Positions 9,363 to 19,476 are shown, numbered from the stretch's first letter. The stretch is 64,000 nucleotides of DNA from Pycnococcus provasolii (GCA_049487715.1 CP150564.1:620001-684000), one strand, 5' to 3'. The notes: generated by a model not told the origin, from the letters alone. Made by a program: numbers and translations.

Positions 9363-9812
9363 TCACGTGTTCACGCTGAACTTGTGCGCGCACTTCTTGC
9401 ACTCGTAAAACACAGTCTGACCCTCGTCCGCAGAACGAAGCTGCATCGTGTAGTAGTCCAAACCGCGGTGGTTGCACTTCGGACACAACTCGTCGACTGT
9501 CGCGCGCTCACGGCGCGCCTCTGTCTCCTTGCCCGCCTCACCGTCGAGAGGCACGAGCGGCTCGACGCCGTGTCGTCTCAACAAGTCGGCAGGTGTCGAT
9601 CGCATGACGAATGGCGTTTGTTTTGCTAGTGTTTCATACTTTCGTTCGAACGGGCACGCGGGGCACTTCGCCTCGTCGCGGGTGTCTGGCAGTGCTAATA
9701 GTGATCCGCACGCGTCACAAAATAAAGACGCACGCGCCGCTGCGACCATGTGGGGGGACCCTAACATCTGACCCGACGACGACGAAGGGGCCGAGGGAGC
9801 CGCCGCCGCCAT
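9363..9812 (-). CDS. RPA12: RNA polymerase I subunit A12 (RPA12/ZNRD1)
   Basis: Small Pol I subunit needed for transcript cleavage and termination in rRNA synthesis, nucleolar. The 149-residue protein has two zinc ribbons: an N-terminal one (FCDACGSLLALP ... CPAC, about residues 31-55) and a C-terminal TFIIS-type one (CPKCNHRG ... CKKCAHKF, about 110-145). The second includes the acidic RSADEGQTVFY loop used for RNA cleavage. Two ribbons, the QLRSADEGQT loop and the size fit A12.2 rather than RPB9 or TFIIS. The start is the ATG at 9812; an upstream TTG in the same frame is not a credible start. It is divergent from PI4KA across about 275 bp. Confidence 0.92.
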   Translation of the reverse strand: MAAAAPSAPSSSSGQMLGSPHMVAAARASLFCDACGSLLALPDTRDEAKCPACPFERKYETLAKQTPFVMRSTPADLLRRHGVEPLVPLDGEAGKETEARRERATVDELCPKCNHRGLDYYTMQLRSADEGQTVFYECKKCAHKFSVNT

Positions 9813-9837
9813 GGCACACAAAAAGAAAGTGAGCTTG

Positions 9838-9926
9838 ATCCCCGAACCCGATAACCCTAACCCGAACCCGATAACCCTAGCTAGTTTGGTAGGGGTAGGC
9901 GCAGATTAATCGGCAGAACCCTAACC
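9838..9926. promoter_or_regulatory. Telomere-like CCCTAA/CCCGAA motif cluster in a divergent promoter
   Basis: A roughly 20-bp unit, CCCGAACCCGATAACCCTAA, is present twice in tandem (9841-9880), with another AACCCTAACC at about 9918. It sits between RPA12 (ATG 9812, minus) and PI4KA (ATG 10088, plus), so it is within the 5' region of both. A role as promoter element is inferred from position and recurrence at other gene 5' ends. Confidence 0.5.
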
Positions 9927-10087
9927 GATACCTCCTAAAGGGGCGACCCGTTATGTATTAGTAGAACGGATTCTGTTCTGGGAAGGGGGGGGACTCGTTT
10001 GCCTTATTTCCCGTCATTGGCCAGAGATCTGCCATCCTCTTTCTTTGTGCGATCTGCTTCCCAACGCACCAGCAAGCAGCAAGAAGC

Positions 10088-13000
10088 ATGCTCATCGACG
10101 ACGCCTCCGCACTAGCCTCAAGCCTACTTGGTGCACCTCCTCAAGGTTTGGCGTTGCTTTGTCATGACCTCTCTTTGCTCATTGCTGCGGCAATGCCCAA
10201 CCTAATGCCGGCGGAGGCGCACGTCAACATCGCACTCGCGATGCAACGTGCCGTCGCATACGCACACGCAGATAGCGAGGCGAACAAAACGAACCAAACG
10301 ACGAGGGAACAAGCGGCGCAGATACTTGACACCGCAACGGCGACGATGCAAGCCATGGCCGCGCAACTTGCTAAGCCGGCGGCGCTGGCGAGCGCACAAC
10401 ACAAGGAACTCACGACGATCCTTAAGCTGACAGCCGCGGCGAGCGCGTGCGCGGCTACGTGCGCACGCGCAGTACTCACCAACGCCGCGGAATTAAGCAA
10501 AAGGAATCGGCAGGCGTACGCAAGCTACGTTCAGCATGCTCTACACCTTGCTCACCTCCTCACGGTTGCGTGCGATGAGCCGAAGTTTGCGCACGCGCGC
10601 GAGGCAGCCATGCAGGTTGTCGCGCTTCTTCTGCAGCACCTCGAGGAAACGCCACTGCGGGAGCACAGCTTCAGCACACACGAGCTCAACCGACTTCAAT
10701 TCGTAGGCCTGTTCTGCCACAGACTCGACGCCGCGAAAGATATGCTGCGCCCACCAACCACCACCACCACCGTATCTCCTTCCGCCGCCGCTACCTCGCT
10801 CCTCGCAACAGTCTTCAGTTTGCGGAGCGTTCACACGAACTCATCTTTGGACTTGCTACACGAACGTGCTGCCACATTGCACGTGTTTTCGTCGTCGCTG
10901 CTAGGTAGCCTTACAGCGAATCAGCGGCACTTCGACGCACTTGTCTCGACATATCCGTGGGGTGTGCCCGAGATTCTTGCCGCTGCCGCGGAAAAGCTCG
11001 TCAAAACGACGAAACCGGCTGAAATTGCCACCACCACGAACATGATCGTCGAAGCTATGGACAACTTGTCAGATGCGCTCGAACTGGATGTCACAAATAT
11101 ACCTGTCAATCGCGTGGCAAATCACGTTGTCGCACGAATCATCGAAGCAATCAGCCGATTGGGGGCATGTGCGATAGGCCTTATGGCCAAGTCGCTGGGT
11201 ACAACCAAGTTCCACGAGGAATTGGCTGAATCGTTTGGAAGAGCCTTCGACACGGTATGCCAGCTATTTTCGGCACTGGGCACGCAAAGTGCTCACATGG
11301 GCGAAACGCTAGCTCGCGTGTTCTCAGATTCTCTGCACCACCTTGTGCAATCCGTAATGACGTGCATCGCCAACGACAAAAGCAACAGCAATCTCGGGGT
11401 AAATGCAGCGAGCTTTGCTCCGATAGCACGGGCGATGCGTGCGCGAGTTCTTGCTCTTGCCAACGAAATTACGCTGTTTGCGCTCATGCGCGAAACGCAC
11501 TCTCACGAGGACGCCGTTGACAAATTGCTACCCTGCGTCACGGTGGCATGCGAAGTGTGCGTTGCTTGCGAAGCGCAAGAAGGGTCGACACGAACGAGCG
11601 ATCAGGACAGGCTCGTCGTTGCAACCACAAGTCATTGGAAATACTCCGAGCCAACTACATCATCATCCATCGCTCGATTACTGCGCACATGGTGGTTCCA
11701 CCTCACTGTTGCCAACTTCAAGGATGGCGAACCGCCCAAGGAGTACCGGCGTCTAGCGGTTACCATGCCTGCCCTCACCAGCCTTGCGCAGGAGCAACTG
11801 TACGAGGCGGAGATTGAGTTCGAGGCATTGCTGAATCAGGCCCACCCTCCGGTCACGCCAAAGCAGTCGTCGATCATCGCCGCCATCACCTCGCACTTGC
11901 CTGATGAGCGGCGCGGGGGACATACTGCGGTGCTATCATCTATGGCGACAGGACGCCTGTGCACGCTGCTCCTATGCGCGACGGTCGAGTCGCTTCGGGT
12001 GCATGGGTGGCACGAGCACACGCTGCGACAACGAGACGATCTCGTTAACATGGAAAGTGTATCCGCCACGCTATTTAGGGCATTCGAGTATATCGAAAAT
12101 CCGAGCTTGCACAGTCGAATGATGGTCAGCACACGTGACGTCGAATTTGAAGGCGAGTCCGTTTCGCCTGAATTCGTCTTCTTCACCTCGCTCGCGCGCG
12201 AGGTGTTCCGACGCCACATCGACGAACTCAGCCAGCAGTTGGCCTCGTCTGACGAGGCAATTCGCAACTTTGCCGAATCATCCATCATGCAGCTCGCGAG
12301 GGGCCTGCTCACACGCATGCAGATCGTGGAAGGAAATGCCGTAAGCCGTCGAATAGCTGCGGATATTGTACGGCATCTTCTCGAGCGCTTTCCGTCGCTC
12401 CATTTTGCGTCTCGCGTCTTTTACCGCCTGTTCCAGGTGGAAGCGAGGAATCACTTTGTCGAATGCACGAAGAGCGCGGGGCATATTGCGCTGATGGATG
12501 ATGCGGATGACGTGGGCATGCAGAGGAAAAAGGGATCCGATGCGAACGGGAACGGTATGCATGGCGTGCGCAACAGCTGGTACAAGGCAGCGCTATCAAC
12601 GGCCGAGGCGCCGACGCGTGCCCTGCTCATACAGATGTTTCTGTACCCCACATCTATGTTTCATCACCATGACAAGGCTGACGCACTGGACGTCGATTTT
12701 CCCGAGGTGCCCCAGTCGACTTTGCTCGAACTGCTCACGGCGCCTCGGAGCGGGAATGCCGACGACTCGCTCGCGGCATTCTCTGATCACGCGGTAGCCG
12801 TGGGCTTCGTGCGTGCATCCGCTCCCCAGGATGCAGGTATGGCGCAAGTGGAAAAGCTTGCGGATAGCTTCATCGTCGACGACGGCGTGATTCGCGCTGC
12901 TTCGCACGAGCAGTTCAAGGATATAGCCGTGCGCGCTGGCGCGCTAGCCTTGCGTGCAATAGAGTTGCATGCATCGTCGTCGACGTCTTCGTCGCAAATA

Positions 13001-15688
13001 CCGACTGTTGCACATCGCCTCATCAAATTTCTTGTCGAGCTTCCGCTGCTTCGCCTGAATCCACCGTCGATGAAAACGTGTATAGACGTGTGGAACTGGG
13101 TGGCCACGGTGTCGCCAGACGTGCGACATCAGGTTGTTGCAGGCGCGGCATCATCGTTCGCGAGTTCAGCCGTGATGCGGATCGGCATGTTTGCCACTAG
13201 CGCATACGGCTCGCAGCGATTGCGCCCGCTTCTTCTGCCTAGTCGAGGGAACGAAGAGACGGATAGAGAAGATGCCGTAGCCCGCGAAGCAGCCGGCCAT
13301 ACTCTGTGGATCCACTTCATGCACGACCACTGGCTCATGACGCAGTGTGATGCCATTGGACGGCACATCTTTATGCACATCTTCACCTCGATGCTCGACG
13401 CTACGGTTCGTGCGAATTTAACGACAAGGCATCCCTCGGGAGAAGAACCGTCGTACGCGCTTGCGGAGCTTGCGTTACTGCATGCGACGCGAATGCGAGA
13501 GGTTGGCTCCAATGGTTCAGCAGGGAGGGCGTATGATGCGCTCACCTACGCCGTTTCGCTGTTCGACGAGGCGCCGCAGTGGAGGTGGACGGGTGGACGG
13601 CGCACGGAGGCAAAGATGAATGCGCTCGCAAAGCTTCTAAGCGCCGCAAGCGATGCGAATGCGACGTTTTCAGACCAACGTCGTGTTGTTAAGATTCACC
13701 GCCTCCTCGATGTACTCGGTGGCTCGGAGGGTGAGAGGCTACTTGCACTTTTGTACCCAACGAAAATCCCGCAAGGGGCGGTACCAGGCCCGCTGAGGGC
13801 AAAGGCTTTGCTGCCTGCGGCCTCTGGCAGCACAAAGTCGAAGGCGTCGTCGGAAGCTGGTGTCGCAACTCCCATCGTGGGATCGTCGAGATCTCTCACC
13901 CGAGACCGATCATTATCATTCTCTGAGTCTTCGTCGACGGTGGCAGCGAGCTCCGCAGCGCGAGGTTGGGAGGAGCTTGTCGAAACCGCATGGAGCATAT
14001 CTGCAAAGCTTGCCGTTGCCATGCTTTCCAGGATGCCCGAGACGGAGTCTCTTACCCTGCTGATAGCCAAAAAGGTAGGACGGGCGGCGCAGGGAGACGA
14101 CCTGGTGGGAGAGGTGAAGCGCGTGCCAGAGGCTGCTGCACTGTTGCTGAAAGCGGCAGAAACTGGAATTGTTCCAGCGAATGCGCTCTCGGCACTCAAC
14201 GACAAGCCGAGCTGGTCAGTCGTTCCGGTGGCTACCGCACTTGCGTTCTTGGGCGGCCCACTTGGTGAGAATGAGAACGTGAAGCGATTCAGCCTGCGAA
14301 GCTTGGAGGCGGCACCAGTGAGCTTGGTATTGACATTTCTGCCACAGCTGATTCAGCTACTGCAGTTTGACGGCAACGACGGCGCGATTGAGTCATTCTT
14401 GAAGCGCGCAGCGCGTGACGATGAACTGTTTGCGCACCGCTTGATTTGGTCGCTGCGCGGCGAGGAGGCACCGCCGAGTGATCTGAGCTTGTTGCCAAAA
14501 CGTTCGGGTTGGAAGGAGCCGAGCCCAACGCCGCTCTGGCCGATTGTTGAGCGTTTGCAGAAAGAGCTGCTCGACGATGTGCTGGCCGCGAAGACAAGCG
14601 CATGGTTTCGGCGCGAGTCAGATTACTTCGATGCCATCACGTCCGTTTCTGGAAAGTTGTACCCGATTGAGCGCGACGAACGCCGGCGCGCGGCGCAGGA
14701 GATGCTTGCGGGCATCGTCGCGGATGGGGATGACTTGTACCTTCCCGTGGAGCCTAAGTGGAGGCTTAGAAAGTTACTCCCTCAGTCTGGTGCTGTCATG
14801 CAAAGTGCCGCAAAGATTCCGATCTTGGTGTCCTTTGACGTCGGCGACGAGAGAGAGGAATCTGACGTGGCGGAAGACGAAGCTGGCCGTCGTGACCGCG
14901 CGAGTTTGATTTTCAAGGTTGGAGACGACTGCAGGCAGGATGTGCTTGCGCTGCAGGTGATCACGCTGCTGCGCGAGGTGCACCACGCCGCTGGTTTGCC
15001 TAGCCGGCTGTTTTCGTATCGCGTGCTGGCGACAGGCTTTGAGCGAGGCATCATCGAGGTGGTTCCGAATGCTTCGAGCAGAGCAAGTCTAGGCGAGACG
15101 TCGGATGGCGGTTTGGTGGAAATCTTCGAGCGAGAGTACGGCTTGCCGGGAAGCCATTCGTTCGAGACGGCGCGGGAAAATTTTATCAGAAGCTGCGCGG
15201 CGTACGCCGTTGCGAGCATGCTTCTAAACAGCAAGGATCGGCACAATGGCAACATTCTGATTTTGCGTGAGGGACACATCGTGCACATCGATTTCGGCTT
15301 CATCTTGGAGATTTCTCCCGGTGGCAACCTTGGATTTGAGAGTGCCGGATTTAAGCTGAGCCACGAGATGTGCCGTTTGATTGACCCAGATGGGAAGCGC
15401 AAGAGCAGCAGCTACATGCACTTCTGCGACTTGGCTGTGCGTTGCTATCTTGTGGCCCGTCAGGCTCGCGAGGGTATCGTGACGTGCATAGGACTTCAGC
15501 AGAACAGCGGCTTGCCTTGCTTCGGCCGTGGCGATCCTGTGACGCACATAAATGAACGCTTTCACGCTGAAATGTCAGATCGGCAGGCGGCTGACTTCAT
15601 GAAGGCTACAATAAATGATGCGTATGACAAGTGGACGACAGGATTCTACGACGCGATTCAGCTGCTGCAGAATTCCATTCCTGTGTGA
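10088..15688 (+). CDS. PI4KA: Phosphatidylinositol 4-kinase alpha (type III)
   Basis: Makes PI4P from phosphatidylinositol, chiefly at the plasma membrane, for phosphoinositide signalling and membrane identity. The 1866-residue protein is a long alpha-solenoid, then a PIK accessory/helical region (about 1400-1470, LTFLPQLIQLLQ ... RLIWSLRGEE) and a C-terminal PI3/4-kinase domain (about 1570-1866). Kinase signatures: VGDDCRQDVLALQ, catalytic loop KDRHNGNIL (about 1716), HIDFGF (about 1733) and the activation-loop segment SPGGNLGFE, which is diagnostic for PI4K-alpha. It is slightly shorter than human and plant homologues (about 2000-2100). The ATG follows a short AAGCAGCAAGAAGC leader. No introns are apparent over 5.6 kb. 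TGTAA at 15769 lies 81 nt after the stop, and the next gene is convergent. Confidence 0.95.
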   Translation: MLIDDASALASSLLGAPPQGLALLCHDLSLLIAAAMPNLMPAEAHVNIALAMQRAVAYAHADSEANKTNQTTREQAAQILDTATATMQAMAAQLAKPAALASAQHKELTTILKLTAAASACAATCARAVLTNAAELSKRNRQAYASYVQHALHLAHLLTVACDEPKFAHAREAAMQVVALLLQHLEETPLREHSFSTHELNRLQFVGLFCHRLDAAKDMLRPPTTTTTVSPSAAATSLLATVFSLRSVHTNSSLDLLHERAATLHVFSSSLLGSLTANQRHFDALVSTYPWGVPEILAAAAEKLVKTTKPAEIATTTNMIVEAMDNLSDALELDVTNIPVNRVANHVVARIIEAISRLGACAIGLMAKSLGTTKFHEELAESFGRAFDTVCQLFSALGTQSAHMGETLARVFSDSLHHLVQSVMTCIANDKSNSNLGVNAASFAPIARAMRARVLALANEITLFALMRETHSHEDAVDKLLPCVTVACEVCVACEAQEGSTRTSDQDRLVVATTSHWKYSEPTTSSSIARLLRTWWFHLTVANFKDGEPPKEYRRLAVTMPALTSLAQEQLYEAEIEFEALLNQAHPPVTPKQSSIIAAITSHLPDERRGGHTAVLSSMATGRLCTLLLCATVESLRVHGWHEHTLRQRDDLVNMESVSATLFRAFEYIENPSLHSRMMVSTRDVEFEGESVSPEFVFFTSLAREVFRRHIDELSQQLASSDEAIRNFAESSIMQLARGLLTRMQIVEGNAVSRRIAADIVRHLLERFPSLHFASRVFYRLFQVEARNHFVECTKSAGHIALMDDADDVGMQRKKGSDANGNGMHGVRNSWYKAALSTAEAPTRALLIQMFLYPTSMFHHHDKADALDVDFPEVPQSTLLELLTAPRSGNADDSLAAFSDHAVAVGFVRASAPQDAGMAQVEKLADSFIVDDGVIRAASHEQFKDIAVRAGALALRAIELHASSSTSSSQIPTVAHRLIKFLVELPLLRLNPPSMKTCIDVWNWVATVSPDVRHQVVAGAASSFASSAVMRIGMFATSAYGSQRLRPLLLPSRGNEETDREDAVAREAAGHTLWIHFMHDHWLMTQCDAIGRHIFMHIFTSMLDATVRANLTTRHPSGEEPSYALAELALLHATRMREVGSNGSAGRAYDALTYAVSLFDEAPQWRWTGGRRTEAKMNALAKLLSAASDANATFSDQRRVVKIHRLLDVLGGSEGERLLALLYPTKIPQGAVPGPLRAKALLPAASGSTKSKASSEAGVATPIVGSSRSLTRDRSLSFSESSSTVAASSAARGWEELVETAWSISAKLAVAMLSRMPETESLTLLIAKKVGRAAQGDDLVGEVKRVPEAAALLLKAAETGIVPANALSALNDKPSWSVVPVATALAFLGGPLGENENVKRFSLRSLEAAPVSLVLTFLPQLIQLLQFDGNDGAIESFLKRAARDDELFAHRLIWSLRGEEAPPSDLSLLPKRSGWKEPSPTPLWPIVERLQKELLDDVLAAKTSAWFRRESDYFDAITSVSGKLYPIERDERRRAAQEMLAGIVADGDDLYLPVEPKWRLRKLLPQSGAVMQSAAKIPILVSFDVGDEREESDVAEDEAGRRDRASLIFKVGDDCRQDVLALQVITLLREVHHAAGLPSRLFSYRVLATGFERGIIEVVPNASSRASLGETSDGGLVEIFEREYGLPGSHSFETARENFIRSCAAYAVASMLLNSKDRHNGNILILREGHIVHIDFGFILEISPGGNLGFESAGFKLSHEMCRLIDPDGKRKSSSYMHFCDLAVRCYLVARQAREGIVTCIGLQQNSGLPCFGRGDPVTHINERFHAEMSDRQAADFMKATINDAYDKWTTGFYDAIQLLQNSIPV

Positions 15689-15852
15689 TTTGCAATAACT
15701 TTGCGACTGCTGTCTTCATATTCCTTCCTTCCTTCTTTCCTTCATTTTTCTTCTACGTTGGATACATATGTAATTATAAACATTATTGATTGGATTGATT
15801 TTTTTTAAGAAAATTTACAAAGTCTTCACGTGGAAGGGGAAAAAATAACAAA

Positions 15853-18800
15853 TTACCGCTTGCCTGCAGGCGGCTTTCGCATCAAGCGTGCTGGTAAAAG
15901 TAAAGTCTCGCCCACCCGAAGGCTCTGCCCGTCACGTTTTCTGAGCTTCGGGTTCAGCTTCAGCACTTGTTCCAAAGCGCCACCGCCGCTCTCAAGCTTG
16001 CAGAGACGGAACAAGGTGTCTCCCGCTGTAATCTTGTAAGCCACGTTCTTCTTCTTCTCAAACGCTCTGCTGAAACCTACACCAGTGATCAAAGCTGCTG
16101 CTGCAATCACAACCTTTCGCGAAAATTTGGAAGAAGAAGAAGAAGAAGACTGCTTGCGATTCTTCAACTTCTTCTTCACCAGCAAATCGTCCTGTTGCGC
16201 ATCATCACCCAACGAACGGTAAAAATACGAATACGGCGGTGATGGCACAGCAGGCATTTCGTTATCATTTTCGTCTTCCATTGGACGCGCTTTTTTCAGC
16301 ACGCCCTCCTCGAGTGTTAAGGTTCGATCGAGCGATGATGGGCCCGCCGCCGCCAACGGTGTCTCCACCATTTCGGAATCCTCCTCCTCCTCCTCCTCCA
16401 TGTCCTCCATCGCGCGTAGCGCCGCATTCAGCGCTTCCGCAGGCAGCTCATCCTCACCGCCTATGTCAAAATCTAGGCCAGAGAAGCCTTGCATCACCGC
16501 CTTTGCATTGCGCGACTGCACAGCCTTCTTTGCCGATGGCATCACAGACTCGGGCGATGAATAGAATCGAGCAATCGGTCTAGGCTCGTCCATGGAACTC
16601 ATCGGACTGATGCTAAGCCTTCGATGAAGTTCCGGAGGCGGTGGTCTTTTCGGTGATTCGAGCGCAAGCACAAGGCCGCCTTCCTCCTCCTCCCTCCTTA
16701 GAAGCTGATCTCTCAAATCGACCCACTTCTGCAGCCTTCCCCGCTTTTGCTCATTCATCTCATCATCCTCGTCATCGTTCACAAACGACCTCGAAGGGAT
16801 GCGCAGCAGAGATTTGGCAAGTGCCCCCCACCATGTCTGCTTCACCTCGCTGTCTTTCTTCCTCAGCGATGTCTGCTTTCGAAGTGAGGGCATCACCTCA
16901 ACAACAGCACTTCCCTGATTTGCTTCAGAATTCATTTCAAGCATCCTGTCCAGTGAAAGGCGGCGTTCAAGCGACTTAGGAATTGGCGATCTTGGCTCGT
17001 CTAGAATGACGATGACGCTGCTACTCGCGTTTGGATTCTCGTCCTCATTAGCAGCACCACCCTCCTTCTTCTTCTCGTCGCTGTGGCCCACACGGCCAAG
17101 TCCGGGAACACGAGATAAAATGCCTACGGCTAACAGCCTCCACCATCGTCGCCTCGCCAGGTTGCTTAAGTTCTGTGCATCGTCACTCTTCTCCATAAAC
17201 TCAAACGCATTCATCTCCGCTTCTCCGCGCGCCGCCGTTGTCTCCTGTTTCGCCTTGCGCTCCGCGACAGATCTACGCCGAATCGTCTGAACCTTCCGTG
17301 CAGCATCGTCGAGCTCCTGCTCCTTCTTCACGACATCGTCGGACACTTCCTGCGCATCATGTTCCAACTTCGAGATTCTCCAAGCCCCCTGAATCTTCCG
17401 TGCAGCAGCATCCTGTACTGCCGAATCATCTAGCGTGTGGTATTCCCTGTCAACATGTTTGACATCCTTTTCAGCACGACTTTCCTCGCTTTGTGAGTTG
17501 GCACCTACACACATGCATTCGGTGAACACGTGCCACCACTCCTTCTTCCTCTTCTTTTCATTCCTTCTCTCATACCTTTCAGGTGACCAATGCTCAAATG
17601 CAATAGGCGAAGGCACCGGTGACAATGTTGGCGCTGGTGATGACGTGTGCACCTCCTGGACCAGCTTTGTGTTCTGCTCGCGTATCCGCTTGATCTCATC
17701 ATGTCTCACCTTGCGATCTGAGACATATCTTCGCCGAATCGCCTGAACTTTCTGTGCAGCTTTATCCAACTCGTCCAATTCACTCGTAAGCTTCGTAATC
17801 TCGATCTCTATTCTCTGTTGCTCCTCAAATGAAATAGGCGAAGGCACCGGTGACAATGTTGGCGCTGGTGATGACGTGTGCACCTCCTGGACCAGCTTTG
17901 TGTTCTGCTCGCGTATCCTCTTGATCTCATCATGTCTCACCTTGCGATCTGAGACATATCTTCGCCGAATCGCCTGAACTTTCTGTGCAGCTTTATCCAA
18001 CTCGTCCAATTCACTCGTAAGCTTCGTAATCTCGATCTCTATTCTCTGTTGCTCCTGCACTATCTGAGCGGCTTCGAGTTCTGCTTCGCGATCCACAACA
18101 TCTTCTTTCTCCATGGAAATCCGTTCCTCTCGAGGCATTGACAATCTTCGGTGAAGTGCTTCAGGGACATGCTTTGATGCCGGCGTGCGGTCATCATATA
18201 CAAACTGACTACTAGCTTGCTGCCACTGCGGCGAGTTGTCCATGGATGGTGGTGGTGATGGTAGGTGCTGCGGCAGCGCCGGTGGTGGCGACGGCTGCGG
18301 CGATTCAATCTGCGCGGCGATAGCGTCGACGGCAACATGAGATTCTTGAGCAAATGAAGCTTCGAATTCTTCATCTTTGCTGGTGCCAGGACTGCGTGCT
18401 GCAGAGTTGCCGGATTTAGTTGGCGGAGTCGTAGTTGTGCGAGCAACACCAGCACCAGCACCAGCACCAGCACCTTTGGTAGAAGTCTTCCTTGAAAGCG
18501 CTACTCCATTTCCAAGTCCGTTGCGCACGACTTTCTGGTTTGTCGCAGCCCCTCCTCCTCGCGCTCCTGCTCCGACACGAGGAGACTTCGCTTTCGTTGT
18601 TGCCGTGGCAGCTGTTGCTGTGGTCGCCACCACTCTTCGCGATGGAGTCGTTATCGCTTTGGGTGTACTGCTGTTACCAGGACTGCGTGCTGCAGAGTTG
18701 CCGGGTTTAGTTGGCGGAGTCGTAGTTGTGCGAGCAACACCAGCACCAGCACCAGCACCAGCACCTTTGGTAGAAGTCTTCCTTGAAAGCGCTACTCCAT

Positions 18801-19476
18801 TTCCAAGTCCGTTGCGCACGACTTTCTGGTTTGTCGCAGCCCCTCCTCCTCGCGCTCCTGCTCCGACACGAGGAGACTTCGCTTTCGTTGTTGCCGTGGC
18901 AGCTGTTGCTGTGGTCGCCACCACTCTTAGCGATGGAGTCTTTTTCGCTTTGGGTGTATTGCTGTTACCAGGACTGCGTGCTGCAGAGTTGCCGGGTTTA
19001 GTTGGCGGAGCACCTGTGGTCGAAGTCTTCCTTGAAAGCGCTACTCCATTTCCAAGTCCGTTGCGCATGACTTTCTGGTTTGTCGCAGCCCCTCCTCCTC
19101 GCGCTCCTGCTCCGACACGAGGAGACTTCGCTTTCGTTGTGGCCGTGGCAGCTGTTGCTGTGGTCGCCACCACTCTTGGTGAGCTCAGTGGTGATTTCGC
19201 GTTTTGTGCCGGAGCCGGAGGCTTAACGGCCGGCGAGTCGCGCAGCGACTTCTGCCGTTCTAGTTGCACATGCGTAGGTTCTTGCACTTTTCCACCACCA
19301 CCTCCCCCCTTTCCCACCAGAGGTTGTGTGCGCGGCCGAGCTTGCGGCCACGCCGAGAACGACGCGTCCGGCATGCCCAACACCAAGAGGAGAGTGACAA
19401 GCGAACAAGAAGGCACGGACGGGACAGGGACGAGGGGGAGGGGACCCAGCAGCCATGTGCAAGGACGGTTCCCCAT
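15853..19476 (-). CDS. Large repetitive protein with IQ-like motifs and a C-terminal LysM domain
   Basis: No known full-length family recognised. The 1207-residue product begins with a signal-peptide-like N terminus (MGNRPCTWLLG ... SLVTLLLVLG). From about residue 100 there are three Ala/Thr/Gly/Lys-rich repeats (TATAATATTKAKSPRVGAGA). Next comes a charged region with a 77-residue segment duplicated almost perfectly (about 474-627); each copy carries an IQ-like helix (AAQKVQAIRRRYVSDRK) and a Ser/Pro linker. Two more IQ-like helices follow (AARKIQGAWRISK near 690, AARKVQTIRRRSVAERK near 722). Near the C terminus are a poly-Ser tract, a short hydrophobic segment (VVIAAAALITGVGF) and a LysM domain (about 1143-1198; YKITAGDTLFRLCKL ... 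LRVGETLLLP). LysM binds GlcNAc polymers; IQ motifs bind calmodulin or myosin light chains. The TTG upstream (19491) is not used; the first ATG is 19476. Confidence 0.75.
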   Translation of the reverse strand: MGNRPCTWLLGPLPLVPVPSVPSCSLVTLLLVLGMPDASFSAWPQARPRTQPLVGKGGGGGGKVQEPTHVQLERQKSLRDSPAVKPPAPAQNAKSPLSSPRVVATTATAATATTKAKSPRVGAGARGGGAATNQKVMRNGLGNGVALSRKTSTTGAPPTKPGNSAARSPGNSNTPKAKKTPSLRVVATTATAATATTKAKSPRVGAGARGGGAATNQKVVRNGLGNGVALSRKTSTKGAGAGAGAGVARTTTTPPTKPGNSAARSPGNSSTPKAITTPSRRVVATTATAATATTKAKSPRVGAGARGGGAATNQKVVRNGLGNGVALSRKTSTKGAGAGAGAGVARTTTTPPTKSGNSAARSPGTSKDEEFEASFAQESHVAVDAIAAQIESPQPSPPPALPQHLPSPPPSMDNSPQWQQASSQFVYDDRTPASKHVPEALHRRLSMPREERISMEKEDVVDREAELEAAQIVQEQQRIEIEITKLTSELDELDKAAQKVQAIRRRYVSDRKVRHDEIKRIREQNTKLVQEVHTSSPAPTLSPVPSPISFEEQQRIEIEITKLTSELDELDKAAQKVQAIRRRYVSDRKVRHDEIKRIREQNTKLVQEVHTSSPAPTLSPVPSPIAFEHWSPERYERRNEKKRKKEWWHVFTECMCVGANSQSEESRAEKDVKHVDREYHTLDDSAVQDAAARKIQGAWRISKLEHDAQEVSDDVVKKEQELDDAARKVQTIRRRSVAERKAKQETTAARGEAEMNAFEFMEKSDDAQNLSNLARRRWWRLLAVGILSRVPGLGRVGHSDEKKKEGGAANEDENPNASSSVIVILDEPRSPIPKSLERRLSLDRMLEMNSEANQGSAVVEVMPSLRKQTSLRKKDSEVKQTWWGALAKSLLRIPSRSFVNDDEDDEMNEQKRGRLQKWVDLRDQLLRREEEEGGLVLALESPKRPPPPELHRRLSISPMSSMDEPRPIARFYSSPESVMPSAKKAVQSRNAKAVMQGFSGLDFDIGGEDELPAEALNAALRAMEDMEEEEEEDSEMVETPLAAAGPSSLDRTLTLEEGVLKKARPMEDENDNEMPAVPSPPYSYFYRSLGDDAQQDDLLVKKKLKNRKQSSSSSSSKFSRKVVIAAAALITGVGFSRAFEKKKNVAYKITAGDTLFRLCKLESGGGALEQVLKLNPKLRKRDGQSLRVGETLLLPARLMRKPPAGKR
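17594..18055 (-). repeat. Near-perfect 231-bp tandem duplication (two copies)
   Basis: Copies 17594-17824 and 17825-18055 encode the 77-residue IQ-containing unit of the LysM protein. Apart from the repeat boundary, the only internal difference I see is G at 17688 versus T at 17919, a synonymous CGG/AGG arginine change. It is very recent, or kept identical by conversion. Confidence 0.92.
18397..19175 (-). repeat. Three-unit tandem repeat, 291-bp period (third unit shorter)
   Basis: The first two units are offset by exactly 291 bp (18492 versus 18783). The third, nearest the protein N terminus, lacks about 42 bp encoding a Gly/Ala plus Val-Ala-Arg-Thr spacer. CCAGCACCAGCACCAGCACC microrepeats inside units one and two suggest slippage. 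The units encode Ala/Thr/Lys/Gly-rich disordered segments. Confidence 0.88.
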
